A stretch of 64,000 bases of DNA from BD1-7 clade bacterium (lineage in GTDB: Bacteria; Pseudomonadota; Gammaproteobacteria; Pseudomonadales; DT-91). The stretch lies in contig CACSIO010000061.1 of NCBI GenBank assembly GCA_902705865.1, positions 188,251 through 252,250 of the forward strand, written 5' to 3'. Position 1 is the first letter of the stretch; every line of letters starts with the position of its first letter. This document shows, in pieces, positions 27,056-37,700 of this stretch. The translations under genes were made by a program, and so were the position numbers. The notes beneath the pieces are model-generated. The model was not told where the DNA came from, did no database searches, and saw only the letters and a list, made by a program, of their open reading frames with translations.

Positions 27056-28042
27056 ATGAACAGTCGAGTGAACATATTGGCGTCTGATTTAGATGCTACT
27101 GATACTAAACGGCATCCGTTTTCTTCATATCCTAATGGTTGGTACATCATTGGCACGAGTGCTGATGTGAAAGCAGGTGATGTAAAAACCTATCGTTATT
27201 TCGGTCAGGAAATTGTCGTTTTTCGCACCAAATCGGGTGAGCTGTCTGCGGTTGAGCCTTATTGCCCGCACTTGGGCGCACATCTGGGGAATGGCCATGT
27301 TGAAAGCGAAACTATCGTGTGCCCGTTTCATGCATGGGGGTTCGCCGCTGATGGTCGATGTGAACATATTCCTTATGCCGATCGTATTCCTGCTAAAGCT
27401 TCGCTAAAACCCTGGCATTTTCGTGAACAAGGCGGGTTGATTTTGCTGTATTGGAATCGCGACGGTCTAGCACCGTCAAGCAATGATGCGTTTCCGGTGC
27501 CGGTAGAATTTTCAGCTGAAAGTTGGAGTCAAGCGAAAACTACCACGCCGTTGGAGGTCAGAACACATGTTCAGGAGTTGGCTGAAAATGCATTCGATCT
27601 CGGTCATTTCAGTGGCCTTCATGGCATGGGTTACCCAGACGTAAAAATCGATGATATTGATGAAAATTCCATGCATTTCACCCAAAAAATGGATTATCGG
27701 CAGGGGGGTATTCGTCTGCAATATGAAGTGAAGCTCGAACAGTGTGGCCCCAATACTGCCATTAGCCGCGTTACATGGGGCAGTATAGAGTTAATTTTGA
27801 TCGTGACGAACACGCCGATTGATGAAGAACATATTCATATCCGTACGGTAGTGGCGATTAAGAACCCTGCATCACCACTGCTGCGTGAAATCCTATTTCG
27901 CTATGCCTTCTGGTATACCCGAAAAGAACTCAAAAAAGACGTACCCATTTGGGAATCCAAGCGCTATCACGCGAAGCCGATGTTATGCCATGCCGATGGC
28001 CCCATCAATACCTTAAGAGACTGGATTCAGCGGTATTACTAG
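27056..28042 (+). CDS. Rieske non-heme iron oxygenase, KshA-like (copy 1)
   Basis: A 328-residue oxygenase component. The Rieske [2Fe-2S] site is complete: C70-P-H72 and C89-P-F-H92. The mononuclear iron site is seen as N178, D181, H184 and H189 (RTHVQELAENAFDLGHFSGLH). The layout PNGWYIIGTSADVKAGDV...YFGQEIVVFR and CPFHAWGF...GRCEHIPYADRIP resembles 3-ketosteroid 9-alpha-hydroxylase KshA and DAF-36-type sterol desaturases. A hydrophobic polycyclic or lipid substrate is therefore likely, but unproven. Start ATG 27056 has AGGGGAGG seven bases upstream; an in-frame upstream start at 27002 does not. The reductase partner is not in the window. A second Rieske gene follows 63 bases later. Confidence 0.85.
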   Translation: MNSRVNILASDLDATDTKRHPFSSYPNGWYIIGTSADVKAGDVKTYRYFGQEIVVFRTKSGELSAVEPYCPHLGAHLGNGHVESETIVCPFHAWGFAADGRCEHIPYADRIPAKASLKPWHFREQGGLILLYWNRDGLAPSSNDAFPVPVEFSAESWSQAKTTTPLEVRTHVQELAENAFDLGHFSGLHGMGYPDVKIDDIDENSMHFTQKMDYRQGGIRLQYEVKLEQCGPNTAISRVTWGSIELILIVTNTPIDEEHIHIRTVVAIKNPASPLLREILFRYAFWYTRKELKKDVPIWESKRYHAKPMLCHADGPINTLRDWIQRYY

Positions 28043-28105
28043 GCCGATTTATCCGCGCTAAATACGACCCGAATAATCCGCCAATCACTAACAAGAAGAG
28101 GCACT

Positions 28106-29161
28106 ATGCACAGCATAAATGCATCAAATGGATCCGAAGAAATACAACATTTCGACAACTATAAAGATGGCTATAAACTGCCACGAAACCCGAACGGTTG
28201 GTACGCGGCGTGTTTATCTAAAGAGCTAAAAGAGGCAGAGGTAAAACCACTGAGTTTTTTTGGCGAGGAGTTGGTTGCGTTTCGTGATGCGCAAGGCAAA
28301 GCGAAAGTGGTTGGGGCCTATTGTCCGCACATGGGCGCGCATCTCGGCCATGGCGGTACAGTAGTTGAGGGTAAAATCCAATGTCCATTTCATGGTTGGC
28401 AATTCGACGGCACCGGTGCGTGTGCTGCAGCGCCTTTTGCCAAGCGTACACCACAAAGCGCACGTAGCAACTTGGATGGTTACATTACAGAAGAGGTTAA
28501 TGGCGTGGTACTGGTTTGGTATCACGTGCAGGGCAAAGAGCCAGATTACCATGTGCCTGAAATCCCCGAAATGGACCTCAAGCAATGGATGCCAATGCAG
28601 CATTTTACATTGACGTTTCGTACCCATGTGCAGGAGATTCGAGAGAATTTCTGCGATGAATCTCACTTCGCTTTTATCCACGAACAAGAAGGCCCTGCAG
28701 ATATTACGTGGAACCCCGAGGGGCCGTTGGCTCATCACCACTCACATCTTACTTGGAAATATTTCGTCAAAATGGGCCTGACGGATGAAAAATACCGTTT
28801 CACCTGTGATTCGGTATTCTACGGACCGGGTGTGTTAGTGAGTCGTACACGTGGCCCGATTGATTCGGCCACTATCGGGTTATGTACGCCGATCGACGAT
28901 GAATATACCCAGTTCACCTTGATGGGAACTTCACGCAAAGTGTTTCCGGGTTTGAACTGGTTCAATCGAATGTCGTTGATGAAAACTGCGAAACGCGATG
29001 TGTTGCTCGAAGGTGAAATCTGGAGTCACAAAAAACCATTGGAGAAACCGATCTATCAGGCACATGAGCGCTCGATGAGTAAATTTCAAAAATGGTACGA
29101 GCAGTTTTACGACGGCCATTCTCAGCAAGAAACGACTCCCTTGCGTGTTGTAAATAGCTGA
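28106..29161 (+). CDS. Rieske non-heme iron oxygenase, KshA-like (copy 2)
   Basis: A 351-residue paralog of the preceding gene. Rieske ligands are C73-P-H75 and C93-P-F-H96; mononuclear-site residues are N181, D184, H187 and H192 (RTHVQEIRENFCDESHFAFIH). It shares RTHVQE(L/I)xEN and the PNGWY...FFGEELVAFR opening with copy 1. Overall similarity is only moderate, so the pair diverged long ago and probably hydroxylates successive positions or different substrates. AGAAGAGG precedes the ATG. It lies between copy 1 and the MMPL exporter gene, all on one strand with gaps of 63 and 87 bases. Confidence 0.85.
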   Translation: MHSINASNGSEEIQHFDNYKDGYKLPRNPNGWYAACLSKELKEAEVKPLSFFGEELVAFRDAQGKAKVVGAYCPHMGAHLGHGGTVVEGKIQCPFHGWQFDGTGACAAAPFAKRTPQSARSNLDGYITEEVNGVVLVWYHVQGKEPDYHVPEIPEMDLKQWMPMQHFTLTFRTHVQEIRENFCDESHFAFIHEQEGPADITWNPEGPLAHHHSHLTWKYFVKMGLTDEKYRFTCDSVFYGPGVLVSRTRGPIDSATIGLCTPIDDEYTQFTLMGTSRKVFPGLNWFNRMSLMKTAKRDVLLEGEIWSHKKPLEKPIYQAHERSMSKFQKWYEQFYDGHSQQETTPLRVVNS

Positions 29162-29248
29162 TCGATCAAAGATCGATCGAAAAGGGCGCTGACTAAAGTG
29201 CCCTGATGATTTGCGTACCGTTTTTGTAACCTGTATTGAGTGGTTAAT

Positions 29249-31630
29249 ATGTCTTTTTCTACAAACCAACAGATTGTGCCGGCGCTTGTACGGTTGATTG
29301 TGTCTTATCCTAAGGCCTGGTTAGTGGTGTTTGCCGTTGTTCTTGCCGTTATACTGCCAGGGCTGGCTCATGTGCGTATTGATTCTACGATCGAAGGTTT
29401 TCTCGATAAAGACTCATCGGCCATTAAAACCTATGACGCCTTTAAAACGAATTACGGACGTGATGAATTCTTTTTGATCACTGCTGATGTTCCCGATCTT
29501 TATGACCCCGTTCATTTGCGGAATTTACAGGCGTTTCATCATGACTTGGCGCTGAATGTTCCACATGTTTCGACGGTAGATTCGTTGGCCAATGCGCGCG
29601 ACATTTATGCTGACGAAGATGATTTGGTGGTCGAAGAGTTACTCGAAGAGCTGCCATCAAGTGCAGAAGAAATAGAGGCGCTTCGCGAAAAAATTGATTC
29701 CCACCCGCTGTACACCAATAGTTATGTTTCTGAAGATCGTAAGACGGTAGCGTTTGTGATACGGCTAGTTAATCAAGTCGCTATTACTGCTGAAGATGGT
29801 AGCGTTGAATACGTGCTCGTTGCCGATGATGAATTAAAGCAAAGTATGGCCGGTATTGAGGCGGCGGTAGATCGGCATCAGTCGCATTTTAGCCGCATAT
29901 CGATTGCCGGTTCGCCAGCGTTAACGGCGGAACTAAGCCGATCAATGGGTGCCGATTTTGGATTATTTTCAGGCTTGGCAATGCTTTTGGTTGTCGTGAT
30001 GTTGAGCCTCATGTTTCGGCGGGTAAGTGCCGTTGTCATTCCGCTAGTTGTATTGAATCTTGCGATCATGGCTACACTCGCGGTGATGGGGTTAAGATGC
30101 GAGCCGATGCAATTAACAACAACGATGTTAACGTCGTTTTTGTTGGCGGTTTGCGTGGGTGATTGTGTTCACCTAATGCACAGTTTTTTTCGTCAATACG
30201 ATACCGGTTCTGAAAAAACGCAGGCCGTTGAATATGCCTTGAACCACGCCATGAAGGCGCTATTTTTTACTACGCTAACAACCGCCGCAGGGCTTGCATC
30301 GTTTTCAATATCTGATTTGTACCCAGTTGCCGCCCTCGGTATTTACGGCGCACTTGGTACAGCGTTCGGATTTATTTTTACGATTTTTTTGGTGCCGCCG
30401 TTGTTTGTGCTATTGCCGATTAAGCGTCGGGCAATAAACAAAACCGCAAAAACACCGATATTACAGCGTGCGGTGGATGGATTGATCGAGCGATGTGTAA
30501 ACATAGCGATTGATTCTGCCTACTCGATAACGAGCATTGCAGTCGTGTTGTTTATCGTTTGTGCGAGCATTATCCCCCAGATTGAATTCACCCACGATGC
30601 ACGTGAATGGTTTAAAGATGGTACGCCGATTAAACAAGCGATGTTTGATGTTGAGGAAAAAATGCAAGGCAGCATGCCGATAGAAGTCGTTGTAAAAACG
30701 AGCAAACCAAACGGCGCATTAGATCCAGTACTCCTGGCCCGCGTGAAAGCGTTTTCAAATGCTGCCGTTAGTTATGATTTTGGCAAGGTAACCATCGGTA
30801 ATGCAGCTAGCCTGGCAGATCTCGTAGAAGAAACCCACACCGCTTTGGTGCCAGCTGATGGTGCTCTGCCGAGTACCGCGGCGCTGGTTCGTCAAGAACT
30901 ATTGCTTGTAGAGCTGAGTAAAGCTGAAGAGCTGTATCGGTTCACCAATGGTGACTTCAGTGAGCTGCGTATAACGTTGATACATACCTGGTCAGATGCG
31001 ATGCATCACGACACTGTGCTTAAAAGCATTCAGGCGCTGGCGAACCAGCATATCGGTGAGGAGTACGATATACATCTAACGGGGTTAACCACGATTCTAG
31101 GGAAGACCTTCGCTGAAATGCTCGAAACAACGGTAAAGAGTTATGCACTTGCAGCGGTTATTATCGCACTGTCGATGATGCTCATGCTGCGCAGTGCTAG
31201 CCTCGGATTGCTGAGTATGCTGCCGAATCTCTTACCAATCATGGTCACGCTGGTGGTGATGCATCTTATGAATGCGCCACTGGACATGTTCAGTATGCTA
31301 ATCGGTTCGATCGCCATTGGCCTGACGGTAGATGACACCGTGCACTTCATGCTCGGCTTTCAGCGTTACCATGATGATACCGGTGATTATCGCGTAGCCA
31401 TTGCTAAAACGCTTAACACCTATGGTAAGGCAATGACCACCACAACGATTATATTGGCGACGAGCTTTCTTATTTATTGTTTCTCTGAGATGAACAACCT
31501 GTGGGATTTTGGACTTTACACCAGCCTGTGTATCGTACTCGCGCTTTTATCAGATCTAATATTGGCACCTGCGATCATGGCAATTCGGCATGGCAAGCCA
31601 TTGATATCATTTGGCAGCGTCGCAGCATAG
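29249..31630 (+). CDS. MMPL/RND superfamily exporter
   Basis: A 793-residue inner-membrane transporter of the RND/MMPL group (COG1033), powered by the proton gradient. It has the two-fold layout. There is an N-terminal helix (AWLVVFAVVLAVILPGLAHV), a large periplasmic domain and five helices around residues 230-385 with GDCVHLMHSFFRQY. A second helix near residue 425 (ITSIAVVLFIVCASII), a second periplasmic domain and five more helices with IAIGLTVDDTVHFMLGFQRY near residue 690 follow. The G-x-x-x-D-D segment in each repeat is the proton-relay region. Relatives include hopanoid exporter HpnN and sterol-transport RND proteins. Directly following two Rieske oxygenases, it may move their oxidised lipid product (inference). 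ATG 29249 is preferred over GTG 29240. Confidence 0.85.
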   Translation: MSFSTNQQIVPALVRLIVSYPKAWLVVFAVVLAVILPGLAHVRIDSTIEGFLDKDSSAIKTYDAFKTNYGRDEFFLITADVPDLYDPVHLRNLQAFHHDLALNVPHVSTVDSLANARDIYADEDDLVVEELLEELPSSAEEIEALREKIDSHPLYTNSYVSEDRKTVAFVIRLVNQVAITAEDGSVEYVLVADDELKQSMAGIEAAVDRHQSHFSRISIAGSPALTAELSRSMGADFGLFSGLAMLLVVVMLSLMFRRVSAVVIPLVVLNLAIMATLAVMGLRCEPMQLTTTMLTSFLLAVCVGDCVHLMHSFFRQYDTGSEKTQAVEYALNHAMKALFFTTLTTAAGLASFSISDLYPVAALGIYGALGTAFGFIFTIFLVPPLFVLLPIKRRAINKTAKTPILQRAVDGLIERCVNIAIDSAYSITSIAVVLFIVCASIIPQIEFTHDAREWFKDGTPIKQAMFDVEEKMQGSMPIEVVVKTSKPNGALDPVLLARVKAFSNAAVSYDFGKVTIGNAASLADLVEETHTALVPADGALPSTAALVRQELLLVELSKAEELYRFTNGDFSELRITLIHTWSDAMHHDTVLKSIQALANQHIGEEYDIHLTGLTTILGKTFAEMLETTVKSYALAAVIIALSMMLMLRSASLGLLSMLPNLLPIMVTLVVMHLMNAPLDMFSMLIGSIAIGLTVDDTVHFMLGFQRYHDDTGDYRVAIAKTLNTYGKAMTTTTIILATSFLIYCFSEMNNLWDFGLYTSLCIVLALLSDLILAPAIMAIRHGKPLISFGSVAA

Positions 31631-31678
31631 GCTGTCTCCCCGATGCGCGTATCATCAATATGGTGCGCTAAAAAACAC

Positions 31679-31698
31679 TGCCCTAAAATGTACTATGG
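31679..31698. promoter_or_regulatory. Island motif site 3
   Basis: TGCCCTAAAATGTACTATGG, 60 bases before the giant lipoprotein start at 31758. Its ends CCCTA and TATGG form the imperfect dyad most clearly. Confidence 0.6.
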
Positions 31699-31757
31699 GA
31701 ATAATTTTGAGTTTCTTTACCATCGCGTTGAACTTAATTTCAATGGGGTGAGCAGAG

Positions 31758-34700
31758 ATGAAAAAACTGGCGTTGGCTGTAGCTGTGGCGACCGCAGCCG
31801 CTGGCTGTAGTGATAATGATAACGATCGTGGGGGTAATCGGGGAACGCAGAACCAAGCACCTGTGGTTACTGATTTGGTTATTCATGATGTAAATGGCGA
31901 ATCAGTGAAAGTGGCTGACGTTCTGCGTGCCCAATACACTTACAGTGATGTCGATAACGACGCTGAAGGCGATACACGTTTCCAATGGCTGGTGGATGGC
32001 GTGGCTGTTACTGGAGCAACCGACAAAGAATATACCGTTCAATCGTCGGATATTGGTAAGCCAATCACTCTCATGATAACGCCTGTTGCACAGGCCGGGG
32101 TTCGAGAGGGTGCAGCTGAAACCACTGCTGCTGTTACTGTATCGATCGACGGTGCGCCCAAAGCAGAAAATGTTCAAGTCGCTGACAACACGGCTGGTGT
32201 GGTAAAAGCCGGTACGCTTTTAACCGGCAGTTATGATTACGTCGATGCAGAAGATGATGCTGAGGGTGCCTCAGCCTTCCGCTGGTTACGCGATGGGCAG
32301 CCCATTGCCGATGCGACAGAAAAAAACTACACCGTGACGGCAGCAGACGAAGGTAAAGATCTGATTTTTGAAGTCACCCCCGTTGCTCAAGGTGGCGTTC
32401 TTCAGGGGGCTGCTTATCAATCTGTAGTCATCGAAGTACAAGCCAATGAGGCGCCGGTGGCCTCAGCTGTTTCCATCACTGGCGATAATGGCGGCAATAC
32501 GCGTAAGGGCACCACACTGACAGGTACATATACCTATAGTGATTCAGAAAGTGATGCTGAAGGAGCGTCAACCTTTCGTTGGCTGCGCGGCGGTGAAGCT
32601 ATCGCCGATGCGACTGCTGTTACCTATACGATAACCGCTGAAGACGAAGGCAAGAATATTGTCTTTGAAGTGACCCCCGTCGCCAATGCGGGCGCGTTAG
32701 CAGGCGCTCCGGCCGTCTCGACCAATACGATTTCAGTTCCTGCGAACGGTGCGCCAATGGCAGTCGGTGTGTCAGTGTCTAACAACACTGATGATGTGAT
32801 CAAGGTTGGCACGGTGTTAACCGGCTCCTACACCTTCAAAGATGACGAAAACGACGACGAAGATCTCAGTGTAGACGGTACCCAATTGCGTTGGTTGCGT
32901 AATGGCGTTGAAATTGCTAATGCAACGGGTAATGAATATACGGTAACTGCGGCGGATGAAGACAAAGCATTGACCTTTGCAGTGACGCCAAAGGCTAAAA
33001 GCGGTGTCGTGCAAGGGCTGCGTTCGGTGTCTGATGTGATCGACGTTGCATTGAATGAAGCACCTATTGCCGCCGACGTGTCCATCACAGACGTTAACGG
33101 AGGTGAGGCCATCATTGGTGATTTTCTTCAAGGTGATTACAACTATACCGATGTTGAAAATGATGAAGAAAACGAAAGTGCGACACGCTTTCGTTGGTTA
33201 CGTAACGGCATGACCATTGAAGGCGAAACGCAAAAAACCTACACCTTGATGCCTGATGACGAAGGCAAAAAAATTCAGTTTGAAGTGGTACCCGTAGCAA
33301 AATCCGGTGCGCTTGAAGGCCAAGCCAAAACCTCATCAGAGCTAACGGTGAGTGTCGACTCAAATACCGCGCCATCGTTTTCCTCGCTTAGCTTCGACAA
33401 TGTCGATGCTACCATTGGCCAAACGCTGACGATTTTGTTCTCTTATAACGACGCTGACGGTGATGCCGAAGGCGATCACACGTTCCAGTGGTTTCGCAAT
33501 GGCACGCAAATTAATGGCGTTGCTGGCGCAACGTATGATGTGGCCGATGCCGATAAAGGTGCAATAATCACTGCAAAAGCCACTGCTGTTGCAGCAACCG
33601 GTGTAACGCAAGGCGCACGGCAAGATGTTGCTGGCAATGTAACCATTGCGGATTCTGCAGCCAATACTGCACCGCGTGCGACTGAACTGTCGATCACTAC
33701 TTCAACAGGCCGTCCGCCAAAAACCGGCGATACCTTAACGCTGAACTACACCTTCGTTGACGGCGAAGGTGATACGGAAAGCGGTTCGCTGATCAAATGG
33801 TACGTTAACGATGACGCGATCTTAGGCGCGAACCAAGCCACGTTGACTGTGGGAGCAAACCACCTGGGTAAAACCATCAAAGCGGTCGTTATTCCGCGTG
33901 CTTCATCCGGCGTGAACAGCGAAACGCCGTATGAAACGGAGATTCCGGTACCCGCTGATGCCGCACCTGTTGTAACCGGTGTGACCGTTAATGATGACAA
34001 TGGCGGCGGCGCAGAAGTTGGTGATGTGTTGTCGGTGGATTACACCTATGGCGACCCTGATGGGCATGTTGAGGCGGGTACCATCATATCGTGGTATCAC
34101 GAAAGAGTACTCATCACGAGTGGAACATCTAAAACCTATACGATCAAAGCTGAAGATAAAGGAAAAACAATCTTTGCTGCTGTTCATCCACGTGCAAACG
34201 GGCTCTATGGTTTCTTGGTGTTCTCTACAGAGGGTGTTTCAGTACCTGCGAATAACGCACCAACATTCACCAGCCTGACATTCGATAAAGCCATCGCCAA
34301 GGTTGGCGATACCATTCGCATTAATTATACCTATCAAGATGCTGACAACGACGCCGCAGGCAACCATGTGTTTCGTTGGTATCGTGGTGGCACACAGATC
34401 GCTGGCGCAACCGGTAATGTATATACCGTTACAGAAGACGATGCAGGCGAAAACCTGACAGCAAAAGCGACGGCTGTGGCAGCTGCCGGTGAGTTGCAAG
34501 GGGTCGAGCAGTTGGTTGCAAATGGGCTGGCATTTAATATTCCATCGTTGCCGACAAACGCTGCCCCGTTGGCCAGTGACGTTAAACTCCAATGGCACTC
34601 GTCGACCCAGCTGGCTCCTGGAACCTATATTACAGGTAGCTATGCCTACAGCGATGATGAAAATGACGCCGAATCCGGTTCAACCTATCGCTGGTTGGTG

Positions 34701-37700
34701 GATGGTACTGCGATCAGTAACGCGACCTTTAAAGGTTACACCATCAAAGAAGAAGATCGTGGCAAAAACCTGACCTTCGAGGTAACACCAAGAGCAGCTA
34801 CTGGCGCAGCAACCGGTGTTGCAGTGACCAGTCGACCTGTTACCGTTTTAACAAATCGTGCACCAACAGCAACCAATGTTGTCGTCACAGATGGTAATGG
34901 TGGCACCGTAAATCCAGGCGATACGTTGACGGTCAGTTATGACTATAACGATGAAGAAGGCGACCTGGAAGGCGACACCAATATCGCGTGGCAGTACCGT
35001 AAAGGCGGCTCCTCGGGTTACATTCCTAATGCGAGTGGTAGCTCCACCTATGTGGTAAGCAGCGCTTATACCGATGGTGAGGTTTGGGCCTTGGTCACGC
35101 CAAAAGCTCAATCGGGTGTGTTGAATGGCGAGGTGGCTCAATCAAATACCCTAAATGTTGTAGCCAAACCGAAGCAAGCACCGGCATTGAATAACATTAA
35201 GATCGTTGATCAAAATGATGGTGACGTAAATGTGGGTGATGTGCTCGGTGTTACCTACGACTTTATCGATGCTGACGGTGACCTTGAAGACGGCACAACG
35301 TTCGTCTGGAAACGGAACGGACTGCCGATCGAAGGTCAATTAGCTAGCACCTATACTGTTAACGCAACCGATGCAGGTCAGCGTGTTAGTGTAACGGTAA
35401 CACCGGGTTCTGATGCAGGGGAAACTGGAGGCGCATACACCGCTGGTTTCGTGACTGTCGAGGATGCTCCCGTGCCAGCCCTTACCTTCGAAATGGACGG
35501 TGACGTGAAAGCACTGGTGGGTGTTGATTTCGCCAACCCTGCCACAGCGGCCGGCAGTGGTACGGTAACCTATACCATCTCTGACGAGACTGTCGCGTTT
35601 GTGTCTAACGGACAATACCCAGCGCACCCTGCCGGCAAGGTGATTCCGTTTGCAGAAGGTACAGCTACGATTACCGCTACCATAGCGGCATCGGGGCAAT
35701 CGCCTGAAATCTCTGAAAGCTACGATATTGAGGTCAAGCCAGCGAGCTTTGGTGTAAAAGCTTGGGTTGGTGATAATGGTTCGACATTCACATTTGCGAA
35801 CAACTTATCCGGCATGTTGCTTCACAGTACGACAGATGAACTGTGTGATTGGAGTGATCCGGCCGGTTGTTTGAACTACCAATCAACGACATTGCAAGAT
35901 TATGTGAGCGCACCTACCGACGTGGATGATGCGGCGTTAACCACTGGTCGTGCCGGTTACTACCGAATTGATTACGGTAATTATCAAGCGCGTGCACAAC
36001 TGAGAGCTAATACATACTCACCAACCAAGGGTGCGGCAGTTGTTGAATTTAAAGGCAAGTTGTGGCGTCTTGGCGGCGATGGCGTCAACGGTGGTAATAG
36101 CGAGATTTGGTCGTCGGTAGATGGTCGAGCTTGGAAGCAAGAAGTGACTGATGCTAGCCAGCTGTTCTCCAAACGTTACGACCACAATGTAATCGAGTTT
36201 CAAGGTCGTTTGTGGTTAACCGGTGGTAGTAACATTGACCTCGTTAGCGGCCGACTGGAGCACAAACAGGACATCTGGTCATCGACCGATGGCATTCACT
36301 GGGTGCAGAACACAACATTCGCTGATTTTAATCGCTATAGCGGCCACAGTGTGGTTAAGGCCAACGGCAGATTGTGGCTTTCAGGTGGACCAACGCCGAC
36401 GATGCAAGGCGCGCTTTGGTCATCAGACAACGGTTTTGATTGGGCTAAAGCGAGCTTAGTGGCAATGAACGTGTGTGCATCCACCACATCACGCATTGAA
36501 TTGGGTGTTGTTCGTGGCGGAGATGCCGCAGACAAGCTCTTGTGTCATTCCAACGGTGTTATCTACGAACTGGCAGGGAATGCCTGGTCAGAAGTTGCTA
36601 GAACAAGCAGCAACCTGACAGGAATTCGCACCGGCGATGCATCACGTTTTGTTACGACTGACAGCACAATGCTTCTTATCGATCCTGCTCAAGGTCTGGT
36701 CTACCTTCGACTAGAGGATGGTAGTTGGAGTCAATATGATGCGGGCACTGATCCACGTGCGTTTATTGCAACCGGTGAGGCGAATGTTGTCGCATTTAAT
36801 GGCAAGGCATGGGTCCACGCAGCGCAAGACGCACATATTCGTGCGCTCAGTTCTTCCGACGGTTTTTATTGGTCAACAGATGTCAATAACTTCCCGCCGC
36901 GCTTTAATGCTGCGGTGAATTCTGACAACGGCAAGCTCATCATGGCGGGTGGTATCACCGGTACTTATGCGACCGATGTTTGGCAATCGGATGATGGTAT
37001 CAGTTGGAATGAGCTAAAAACCTCCAATGAGATAGCGGCGCAGAACACGTTGTCGGCGACAAGGCTCAATGATCACTGGTGGATCAGTCAATCTAACGGT
37101 GATGTTTCCCGATTGAATGTTGTAGGTGATGCTGCAACTTGGGAGGTGATGGCGAGTGTTTCGAGTGGCGATTTCGCCAATATGACGTTCAATCGCTTGG
37201 TCAAACATAATAAAAAGCTGTTCTTAATTGCCGGTACGTTGGGTGCTGAAAATCGTGTTTATGTTTCTGATATCTACGGCATGAATTGGACGGATATCGG
37301 CGAGTTACAAGGTACGCCTTTTGCCTCTGCGCAAGCGTTCAGTGCGTTCAGTTTCAAGGGCTCACTGTGGGTCGTTGCTGGGCTAGATAGCGTTGGTAGC
37401 TCGAATAAAATCTGGCAATCGACGGACGACGGCCTGACTTGGACAGAAACCGTGGCACCGTTTGATGCGCGTTACTTCCCTCACATTACGGTGTTTAATG
37501 ATGCATTGTGGATGGTTGGCGGCTCCAAAAGTGGCGGTGGTTATAACGATGTTTGGCGTTCAACCAATGGCACCGATTGGACGCGAGTGGTTGAAGACGC
37601 GGGGTTCCCAGTGCGTGTGAATGCCAGCTTGGTGGTTCATGATGGTCGAATGATGCTGGTGGGTGGCCTGGATGGTAATGGCAAGAGGCTATCTGATGTA

